Source of the DNA: Gemmatimonadota bacterium
GTDB taxonomy: Bacteria; Gemmatimonadota; Gemmatimonadetes; Longimicrobiales; UBA6960
NCBI GenBank assembly: GCA_022564535.1
Contig: JADFLD010000173.1
Location: forward strand, 1-5,439
Length of the DNA stretch: 5,439 nucleotides
Reading direction: 5' to 3'
Each line of letters begins with the position of its first letter. Within the stretch, counting starts at the first letter, position 1. The position numbers and the translations under genes are program-made. Below are positions 1 through 4,903 of the stretch, one piece after another. The notes under the pieces are model-generated. The model did no database searches, was not told where the DNA came from, and was given only the letters and a program-made list of their open reading frames with translations.

Positions 1-135
1 CAGTCACCTCCCCCTAGGGTTTCCCAGCCACCAGGGGCCCCAGGGGACTCTCACCCCCAAGTCACTTCCCGCTCGGCTTTCGCCTCACGGTTCACTGTCC
101 GCCTGTCGGCGGACCGCGCCATGCCTGGCGCACAC
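1..135 (-). mobile_element. Group II intron, 5' end (domain I, partial; probably group IIC)
   Basis: Read on the minus strand from base 135, the sequence starts GTGTGCGCC, matching the GUGYG 5' end of group II introns. It then forms the stacked stems expected of early domain I. GCGCC pairs with GGCGC (116-131). A 7-bp stem GTCCGCC/GGCGGAC closes a GACA loop (97-114). GGC-GAAA-GCC forms a GNRA hairpin (75-84) inside a CCG/CGG outer stem, in the context AACCG..GGCGAAAGCC..CGGGAA, which closely resembles the same region of Ll.LtrB (AACCG..AGCGAAAGCT..CGGGAA). A GGTGAGAGTCC element common in group II introns follows. The upstream exon is a terminator-like hairpin plus TTGTC, which is the target architecture of group IIC introns. 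The reverse-transcriptase/maturase ORF, domains V-VI and the 3' splice site would lie left of the window. The 5' boundary could instead be base 133 (GTGCG). The assignment rests on recalled intron sequences, not on a covariance-model search. Confidence 0.7.
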
Positions 136-140
136 GACAA

Positions 141-170
141 AGACCCCGGCTCCGTGAGGAGCCGGGGTCT
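141..170 (-). terminator. Perfect 13-bp hairpin, intrinsic terminator and likely intron target site
   Basis: AGACCCCGGCTCC and GGAGCCGGGGTCT are exact reverse complements around a 4-nt loop (TCAC on the minus strand, GTGA on the plus strand). Reading minus, the stem ends in TCT and is followed by TTGTC, giving a short U-rich tail, so termination of leftward transcription fits better than rightward. On the plus side the stem is followed by GACCGG with no T-run. The intron begins right after TTGTC, which would serve as IBS1. The nearest minus-strand stop codons are at 307-309 and 519-521. Which transcript it originally ended is unclear, because the sequence between looks decayed. Confidence 0.75.
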
Positions 171-518
171 GACCGGCGATGTTGGGGTCGAGAACAAAGC
201 GCTTTAAGAACGGTTGGTTGTCATATAGTTGGGCTCGTTTCGAGCGTCCGAGTCGGCCGGTCTAGACAGAGTATCGGTCGGTAGGGCGGAGTCTTGAGCC
301 TACGCGCTACCAGATGGTCAGCGTCCAGAGCGATCGTCGCTCGTGTACGGTCCAGCGCACTTCATGCCCGGGCATGGCGAGGACCGCGATTCTGCCGCCA
401 GCCCGTATACAAGCGCAGCGTACCCACTATCTCTTCGGCGTCTGCAGCAATTGCTTGCTAGGTGGACCGAGAAACGAAACGAACCACTAGCCCGAGGATG
501 TCGCAAAAAGCGCAGAGG
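171..518 (-). other. Region without an intact gene; possible minus-strand coding remnants
   Basis: No ORF here has a convincing start or family match, and I see no tRNA-like fold. Two overlapping minus-strand reading frames are protein-like. Bases 362-457 encode a segment containing AEEIVGTLRLYTGWRQNR. Bases 307-426 encode a segment ending GHEVRWTVHERRSLWTLTIW and a stop at 307-309. Joined by one frameshift near base 395 they would give a roughly 50-residue C-terminus, which suggests the decayed tail of a gene read leftward towards the hairpin at 141-170. I do not recognise the family. Small palindromes occur at 196-205 (AAAGCGCTTT) and 233-245 (GCTCG TTT CGAGC), with no assigned role. Confidence 0.3.
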
Positions 519-722
519 CTAGTACGGCGGAGTGTCCATGCCACCCTTTTCACGCATGTACTTCAACCAAGACGCCAGCAAGCCAATTCTACACAGACTC
601 TCACCCTTGAGCGTCTCACCCCCTATCCAGCTCACCGTCCAACGGCCCTTCGCTACACTGGATGCTATGCCGCGCCGTTTGAGATCATCTACCAGGGCTG
701 TATTTCGGCCAGATCGACAGTA
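490..722 (-). pseudogene. Degraded piece resembling the recombinase domain of a large serine recombinase
   Basis: At about 722-594 the minus strand encodes ALVDDLKRRGIASSVAKGR followed by a GGETLKG segment. This fits the family pattern 'VRAL..EL..RGI.SK....G...GG.PF.RGALY' of the recombinase domain (PF07508). The expected continuation, 'LL.N..Y.GE..HKG..HPG.H.A.L...LF..V', is visible only after a frame change at about 597: NWLAGVLVEVHA, then KGWHGHSAVLASALFATSSG, with in-frame stops at 589-591, 550-552 and 487-489. Codon third positions are less GC-rich here than in the adjoining part of the 159-codon ORF, as expected of a decaying or foreign insert. No catalytic serine domain is present. The similarity is by eye and imperfect, so another origin or coincidence is possible. 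The first frame is shared with the C-terminal third of the ORF at 519-998. Confidence 0.35.
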
Positions 723-998
723 ATCGAGCCCTGGGATCGCCAGCCCGACGACGTGCTTGACCACGAGCTCCTCCAGCGCGTCGCCCTCGAAGATGTCCAC
801 CAGTTGGCGGATCGTCTCTTCGGCGCGGGGCCCAGGCGTGAACTTGACCAAGTCCTCTGCAAAGTCAGTGGTAGCCTGAGAGGGGAATCCTTCCGACTGA
901 AACCAGGCGAAGCGCTCGTCGATCTCCTCATCGGACAGCAGTTTGAAACGCTCGTTCACACCCCCGCCGCCCTCCTCCAGCTCCTCGGCCGGCTTCAC
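519..998 (-). CDS. Hypothetical protein, possibly a chimeric ORF
   Basis: This is a 159-codon ORF of unrecognised family. The GTG start at 998 overlaps the TAG of the kinase stub (TAGTG). An internal GTG beginning VNERFKLLSDEEID, 13 codons in and about 12 nt after a GGAGGAGG run, is an alternative start. Residues 15-92 are acidic, probably helical, and use GC-rich third positions, so they look like real coding sequence. There is no signal peptide, transmembrane segment or recognised motif. Residues 4-14 (AEELEEGGGGV) resemble a frameshifted kinase glycine-rich loop (RELGEGGMATV). From about residue 94 the codon bias weakens and the sequence resembles part of a serine recombinase, read in-frame until the stop. 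The ORF may therefore be a fusion of debris around one genuine small domain, or a real short protein with a chance-extended tail. Confidence 0.45.
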   Translation of the reverse strand: MKPAEELEEGGGGVNERFKLLSDEEIDERFAWFQSEGFPSQATTDFAEDLVKFTPGPRAEETIRQLVDIFEGDALEELVVKHVVGLAIPGLDYCRSGRNTALVDDLKRRGIASSVAKGRWTVSWIGGETLKGESLCRIGLLASWLKYMREKGGMDTPPY

Positions 999-1054
999 TA
1001 CCTGTAGTGCCCTTCTAGGGCTGCGTTCAGGCGGGTGATGGGGTCGTCGCTCAT
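998..1054 (-). pseudogene. N-terminal stub of a Pkn2-type Ser/Thr protein kinase
   Basis: The ATG at 1054 opens MSDDPITRLNAALEGHYR and then a TAG. This is nearly identical in pattern to the start of the Ser/Thr kinases that are abundant in Gemmatimonadota and relatives ('M(S/T)DPI.RLNAALEGRYRIERELGEGGMATVYLA'). The stop falls exactly where the 'IERELGEGGMATV' ATP-binding loop should begin. In the adjacent frame the DNA encodes EELEEGGGGV, consistent with a frameshifted trace of that loop. Nothing of the VAIK lysine, HRD or DFG motifs follows, so the kinase domain is gone. The ATG overlaps the stop of the upstream ORF (ATGA), indicating that the pair was once, or still is, translationally coupled. 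The identification rests on 18 residues, and the family is recalled rather than searched. Confidence 0.6.
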
Positions 1055-1347
1055 GCGCGGCAACATCCTACTCGCGAGCAGATCGGGCAAGCGATTCGTT
1101 CCCGAGGGGAGCTACTTGCTCCGCTGAGATCCGCCCAGTTCTCCTCAGGTCCCGACAGGTAACCGGAGTTCTTGGGGCGGATCCGTGCGAGGCGCACCGC
1201 AAAGTCGGTGGGGAAGAATGCCGCGCCCGCCGCGACGGAACTCCCGCGGCGAAGCGCTTCGCGACGAGTCAGGTCATGAGAGGTCGGGTCCGAGACGCCG
1301 TAGAGGTCCTCGGGGGTCCTATGCGCTCGTGAGCTGCGTGCCGCCAT
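1051..1347 (-). CDS. Small protein with a twin-arginine-like N-terminal segment; probably truncated
   Basis: This is a 98-codon ORF. The ATG at 1347 is chosen because GGAGG lies 7 nt upstream, the best ribosome-binding site in the window. After about 27 residues (RTPEDLYGVSDP is distinctive) comes TRREALRRG, then a moderately hydrophobic stretch, SSVAAGAAFFPTDFAV. This resembles a Tat signal (S/T-R-R-x-F-L-K, then a weak hydrophobic core), although the n-region is unusually long and a Leu replaces the usual Phe-Leu core. The remainder, to ERIACPICSRVGCCRA, is Cys- and Ser-rich, matches no family I know, and may be out-of-frame sequence after a deletion. Another minus frame over about 1060-1120 reads ISAEQVAPLGNESLARSARE and a stop, which hints at such a frameshift. 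It ends by ATGA overlap with the kinase stub. It may be the 5' remnant of an exported protein gene. Confidence 0.45.
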   Translation of the reverse strand: MAARSSRAHRTPEDLYGVSDPTSHDLTRREALRRGSSVAAGAAFFPTDFAVRLARIRPKNSGYLSGPEENWADLSGASSSPRERIACPICSRVGCCRA

Positions 1348-1354
1348 CGTGTCG

Positions 1355-1359
1355 CCTCC
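1355..1359 (-). promoter_or_regulatory. Shine-Dalgarno GGAGG for the ORF at 1051-1347
   Basis: On the minus strand GGAGG is followed by CGACACG and then ATG, a 7-nt spacing. It decides the ATG at 1347 over the longer upstream extension of the same frame. Confidence 0.65.
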
Positions 1360-1407
1360 GGTCGGGGATACAAGGCCAATGCGCCCCTCATGAGACCTGC
1401 GACAGCC

Positions 1408-1426
1408 GGAGACGCTCGTCGTCTCC
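1408..1426. promoter_or_regulatory. Perfect 7-bp dyad in the divergent intergenic region
   Basis: GGAGACG and CGTCTCC are exact reverse complements around CTCGT. It lies between the leftward ORF (ATG 1347) and the rightward SDR gene (ATG 1514), a normal position for a shared operator. It has no T-tract, so terminator function is unlikely. No regulator is identifiable in the window. Confidence 0.3.
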
Positions 1427-1447
1427 TGGCTCGGCGCCGTCCACTCC

Positions 1448-1473
1448 CGGCTCGCGGAGCCGATCGCTATATT
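1448..1473 (+). promoter_or_regulatory. Possible SDR-operon promoter: 6-bp dyad next to a -10-like TATATT
   Basis: CGGCTC-GCG-GAGCCG (1448-1462) is a perfect dyad. It is followed by CGC TATATT, with the hexamer at 1468-1473, which is AT-rich in otherwise very GC-rich sequence. A start site near 1480 would leave a leader of about 35 nt before the ATG at 1514. No good -35 box stands 16-18 bp upstream, so either the dyad is an activator or repressor site or the promoter is weak or imaginary. This is inferred from position and composition only. Confidence 0.3.
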
Positions 1474-1513
1474 CGCCGCCGGCGTTCCCCACTGTCGAAC
1501 CATCGAGGACCCC

Positions 1514-2424
1514 ATGAACGGCGCTGCTCACAGACTTCTCGCCTGTGCAGGAATCATCACAGGCCTCGCCGTGCTCGCGAATCCCAGCCACGCCCAGGAC
1601 GGCACGGCACCGACAGCGGGCCAGCAGATCGTGCTCATGACTGGTTCCACCAGCGGCCTTGGACGAGAGGTCGCGCTCCGCATGGGCGCGCGTGGCGCTC
1701 ACGTCATCGTGCACGGGCGAAGTCACGACCGGGGTATGGAGGTCGTCGACGAGATCAACGCCGGACCCGGAAGGGCACGATTCTACCGGGCCGACTTCGC
1801 CTCGTTTGATCAGGTCCGGAGCCTCGCGGAAGCGGTCCTCACCGACTACGGCCGACTCGACGTGCTGGTCAACAACGCCGGTTTGGGCTCAGCGCCCGAC
1901 GAACGGCTCTTGAGCGAGGAGGGCCACGAGCTCCGCTTCCAGGTGAACTACCTGGCGCCCTTCCTGCTCACGAACCTGCTGAAGGCTCGGATCATCGAGA
2001 GTGCTCCGGCGTGCATCGTGAACGTCTCCTCGCTCGCGCAGCGACCCATCGACTGGGATGACGTGATGATCGAGAACGACTTCAGCGGCGGGCGTATGGC
2101 CAGAGCAAGCTCGCCCAGGTCGGGCACACCCTCGACCTGCATGAGGAGCTTCAGGGCACGGGCGTCCTGGTGAACTCCCTGCACCCTGCGACGTACATGC
2201 CGACCGGGATGGTGCGCCGAGCCGGAGTCACGCCGCGCGCTACGATCGGGGAAGGAGCGGACGCCGTCATGCAGCTCATCGTCTCCGACGAGATCGAGGG
2301 CGGTCAGTTCTTCAACCAACTCGTGCCTCGGCGAGCCAACGCCCAGGCGTACGACATGGAGTCGCGACGCAGGCTGAGAGAGCTGAGTCGGGAGCTGACG
2401 GGGAGCCGCGAGGAGTACCGGTGA
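1514..2424 (+). CDS. Short-chain dehydrogenase/reductase with signal peptide, interrupted by a frameshift
   Basis: This is an NAD(P)-dependent oxidoreductase of the classical SDR fold; the substrate is unknown. The ATG at 1514 has GAGGA 4 nt upstream. Residues 1-27 form a Sec-type signal (basic start, hydrophobic AGIITGLAVLA, then SHA before QD). The Rossmann motif TGSTSGLG is at residues 43-50, the acidic D94 at the end of the next strand, NNAG at 120-123, the active-site Asn region at 145, and the catalytic Ser in IVNVSS at 168-173. The frame then breaks: YGQSKLAQ, carrying the catalytic Tyr and Lys, starts at base 2095 in the -1 frame. Left alone, the first frame ends at 2173 with an SDR-unlike tail. 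A single missing base in GGCGGGCG (2087-2094) explains it. The repaired protein is about 303 residues and ends GSREEYR at 2424, overlapping the next start. The downstream frame has no other lesion, so the shift is recent or a sequencing or assembly error. The spacing and C-terminus resemble retinol-dehydrogenase-like SDRs, but an exported SDR is unusual. Confidence 0.85.
2411..2424 (+). promoter_or_regulatory. Ribosome-binding site and GTGA stop/start overlap coupling the SDR to the DUF5916 gene
   Basis: AGGAG at 2411-2415 is 5 nt upstream of GTG at 2421-2423. The TGA of the restored SDR frame is 2422-2424, so the two share GTGA. This supports the GTG start of the downstream gene. It also shows that the -1 SDR frame, not the frame ending at 2173, is the ancestral reading. 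Confidence 0.75.
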
Positions 2425-4700
2425 CATCGCTCCGTGCCAGGGCCAGCTGGCGGGCCACCGCCACCTTCGCCGTTCTGACGGGCGGCGTCGCGGCCGGGCA
2501 GGTGCAGGCGCAGGTGCTCCCGCCGGCGCCCGACTACACGATCTTCCCGGCCACGGGCCCGATCGCGATCGACGGTGTCCTGGACGAGCCCGACTGGGAC
2601 CTCGCCGAGGCGATCCCACTCTCGTGGGAGGTGCTGCCCGGCGACAACGTGCCCCCCCCGGTCGAAACGACGTGCTACATGCTCTTCGACACCTCCACGC
2701 TGTACTTCGGGTGTCGTGCGTTCGACCCTGATCCGGAGCAGATCCGGGCCCACCTCGCCGAGCGCGACGACCGGGTCCGCACGATCCAGGACGACCACAT
2801 CGTCTTCCTGCTCGACCCGTTCAACGACGAGCGGCGCGGCTTCGAGTTCCGGGTCAACACCCTCGGCGTCCAGATGGATGCGATCCTGGCTCGCGCCGAG
2901 GGGATCGAAGACTTCTCATGGAACGCCGTGTGGACGTCGAAGGTGCAGATCACGGATACCGGATACACGGTCGAGGTGGGGATCCCCTTCGGCTCCCTGC
3001 GCTTTCCGCAGACCGACGGTCCACAGACGTGGGGGCTCGTGATCGACCGGTCATACCCGCGCAGCGTGAGGACCCGGATGCGCTCGGCGCCGACGGACCG
3101 CAACACGACGTGCCTGCTGTGCGGAGCGAACAAGATCACGGGCTTTCAGAACATCGAGCCCGGTGGCTCCGTCGAGGCGATCCCCACGCTGACGGCAGGA
3201 CGCCAAGAGGTCCGAGACCCCTTCCCCGACGGAGACCTCGAGCCCATCACCGAGACCAAGGCTCTCGGACTCGACCCCGAGATCGGACTCGACGTGCGTT
3301 GGGGGGTGACGACGGCGTTGAGCCTCAATGGCACGCTCAACCCAGACTTCTCACAGGTCGAGGCAGACGTCGCGCAACTCGCCGAGAACCGCCGATTCGC
3401 GCTGCTCTTCCCCGAGACGAGGACGTTCTTCCTGGAGGGCGCGGATTTCTTCGCGACCCCCATCGAGGCGGTGTTCACACGATCGGTGGTCGACCCGAAC
3501 TGGGGCGCGAAGCTTACGGGTAAAGAAGGCGCGAACGCCATCGGAGTGTTCTCGGCCCGAGACGCGGAGACGAACTTCCTCTTCCCTGCGAACCAGGGGT
3601 CACGCTCGGGGCAGTTGGCGCAGGCCGCGGACAACGCAGTCGTTCGGTACCGACGTGACATCGGCGAGGCGTCGAACGCGGGGGTGCTCTACACCGGGCG
3701 ATGGGGCACCGGATACCGGAACCACGTCTACGGGCTCGACCTGTTCCATCGCCTGACGCCATCGAATTCGGTGCGCGCTCAGTACCTGCGATCGACTACC
3801 GAATACCCGGACATGATCGTGACCGACTTCGCGCAGCCGGCCGGGACGTTCAACGGGGCCTCTCTGTTCGCCGAGTTCGCTCACAACAGCCGCGACTGGG
3901 TCGCGACCGCGCGCTACACGGACCTGGCTCCGGAATTCCGAGCCGACGCCGGCTTCATCCCCCGCGTCGACACGCGCGTCGGGAGCGCCACACTCGGGCG
4001 AATCTTCCGGGGCTCGGCCGACGGCTGGTACACACGCATCCAGACGACCGCCCTCTTCTCGCGGACCCAGGACTACGAGAGCACGCTCACCGACCAGCTC
4101 ATCGGCATGCGTGTTACCTACGAGGGGCCCCGGCAATCGACGTTCGTCGTCTCGCCGTCGCGCAGGAAGCTGCTCTTCGGTGACACCGAGCACGATCTCA
4201 ACCGTCTCGAGGGTTCCGCCGAGATCCGTCCATCGGGCAGCGCCACCTTCCTTGTAGGCTACCGGGTCGGCGACTTCGTCGACTTTCGCAACAACCGGAA
4301 GTCGTTCGGCCTGGTCCTGACGCCGGGAGCCCAGCTCTACCTGGGCCGCTCGCTATCGCTCGGACTCGGTCTCACGCACCAGCGGCTCCGGTGGGAGGGC
4401 ATGCCGGTATACACGGCCAACCTCTACGAGGGACGGGTCATCTACCACTTCAGCACGCGTGCGTTCGTGCGGGCGATCGTCCAGTACAGGCTCACGGAGC
4501 GTGATCCGGGCCTCTACGTGAACCCTATCGATGCCCGCGAGGAGAAACTCTTCAGCCAGTTCCTCTTCTCGTATGAGGTGACGCCTCAGACCGTCGTCTT
4601 TCTGGGATACTCCGACGGCTACGTCGGCTCTGAAGACGTCGACCTGTTACGGCAGCAACGGTCGCTCTTCCTCAAGTTCGGCTACGCGATTCATCCCTAG
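2421..4700 (+). CDS. CBM9-like / DUF5916 outer-membrane beta-barrel protein
   Basis: This is a 759-residue protein. Residues 1-30 are a Sec signal peptide, with cleavage expected after VQA and before QVLPP. Residues of about 38-215 form a carbohydrate-binding family 9-like domain (PF06452): IDGVLDEPDWDLAEAIP, a Tyr/Phe-rich strand pair around YFGCRAFDPDP, and YTVEVGIPFGSLRF. From about 250 to the end is the DUF5916 region (PF19313), with its hallmark NPDFSQVEADVAQL at 307-320 and LLFPETRTFFLEGADFF at 328-344. After that come alternating-polarity, aromatic-rich strands typical of a transmembrane barrel. The role is unproven; the family suggests ligand binding at, or transport across, the outer membrane. 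Length and domain order look complete. Features to note are a CLLC pair at 231-234, cysteines at 85 and 98, an eight-C tract within the codons near 2652-2659, and a C-terminus ending FGYAIHP rather than in the usual terminal aromatic of barrel proteins. It is second in a coupled pair with the SDR. Confidence 0.9.
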   Translation: MTSLRARASWRATATFAVLTGGVAAGQVQAQVLPPAPDYTIFPATGPIAIDGVLDEPDWDLAEAIPLSWEVLPGDNVPPPVETTCYMLFDTSTLYFGCRAFDPDPEQIRAHLAERDDRVRTIQDDHIVFLLDPFNDERRGFEFRVNTLGVQMDAILARAEGIEDFSWNAVWTSKVQITDTGYTVEVGIPFGSLRFPQTDGPQTWGLVIDRSYPRSVRTRMRSAPTDRNTTCLLCGANKITGFQNIEPGGSVEAIPTLTAGRQEVRDPFPDGDLEPITETKALGLDPEIGLDVRWGVTTALSLNGTLNPDFSQVEADVAQLAENRRFALLFPETRTFFLEGADFFATPIEAVFTRSVVDPNWGAKLTGKEGANAIGVFSARDAETNFLFPANQGSRSGQLAQAADNAVVRYRRDIGEASNAGVLYTGRWGTGYRNHVYGLDLFHRLTPSNSVRAQYLRSTTEYPDMIVTDFAQPAGTFNGASLFAEFAHNSRDWVATARYTDLAPEFRADAGFIPRVDTRVGSATLGRIFRGSADGWYTRIQTTALFSRTQDYESTLTDQLIGMRVTYEGPRQSTFVVSPSRRKLLFGDTEHDLNRLEGSAEIRPSGSATFLVGYRVGDFVDFRNNRKSFGLVLTPGAQLYLGRSLSLGLGLTHQRLRWEGMPVYTANLYEGRVIYHFSTRAFVRAIVQYRLTERDPGLYVNPIDAREEKLFSQFLFSYEVTPQTVVFLGYSDGYVGSEDVDLLRQQRSLFLKFGYAIHP

Positions 4701-4903
4701 GCGCGCAGTAGAAACAGGATGGGCCGTGTCAGGACTCCAGCTCGATCATCAACTCCGAGGCCCGGCGAAGTCGCTTGGCCAGGATACGCGCGACTTGGGG
4801 CATCAGTCAGTAGTCGCGTGAAAACGCCCAGCAGGACGACCCGCCACCTAACGTCTCGCAATTCTGATCCTATAAGGCGATGCCACCTGTACCGGGGCGA
4901 GGA
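4701..4903. other. Convergent intergenic region; possible minus-strand gene remnant, no clear terminator
   Basis: No T-tailed hairpin follows the stop at 4700. The only dyad is a 7-bp pair, CGCGACT (4789-4795) with AGTCGCG (4812-4818), with a 16-nt loop and no T-run, so it is a poor terminator. On the minus strand, 4803-4729 encodes a 24-residue peptide beginning MPQVARILAKRLRRASEL and ending IELES, with no ribosome-binding site. The frame continuing from the peptidase stop (4903 to about 4804) contains LRDVRWRVVLLGVFTRLLTD. A single frameshift near 4804 would join them into one Leu/Arg-rich helical remnant of unknown family. Confidence 0.3.

Noticed and set aside
97..114. GACA loop in the intron stem as EBS1 pairing with TTGTC
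   Set aside because: It lies about 30 nt from the intron 5' end, too early for EBS1, which is expected deeper in domain I outside the window.
61..115. Resemblance of the left edge to 23S rRNA (CCTCACGG..GGTTCACT..)
   Set aside because: The match is short and broken, while the minus-strand reading explains the whole 135 nt as group II intron domain I.
171..300. tRNA or other structured RNA between the hairpin and the gene remnants
   Set aside because: No T-loop GGTTCRA, acceptor pairing or CCA was found on either strand; only small hairpins are present.
462..1007. Plus-strand 181-codon ORF
   Set aside because: Antisense to the minus-strand ORF at 519-998; no family resemblance, no good ribosome-binding site, and explained as a shadow.
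1948..2619. Long minus-strand ORF (223 codons)
   Set aside because: Arg/Pro/Ser-rich shadow of the SDR/DUF5916 genes, which have clear motifs on the plus strand.
2652..2659. Run of eight C in the DUF5916 gene, and a run of eight G at 5180-5187 in the peptidase, as phase-variation tracts
   Set aside because: Both genes are in frame and the runs encode ordinary Pro codons; tract length alone does not support phase variation in GC-rich DNA.
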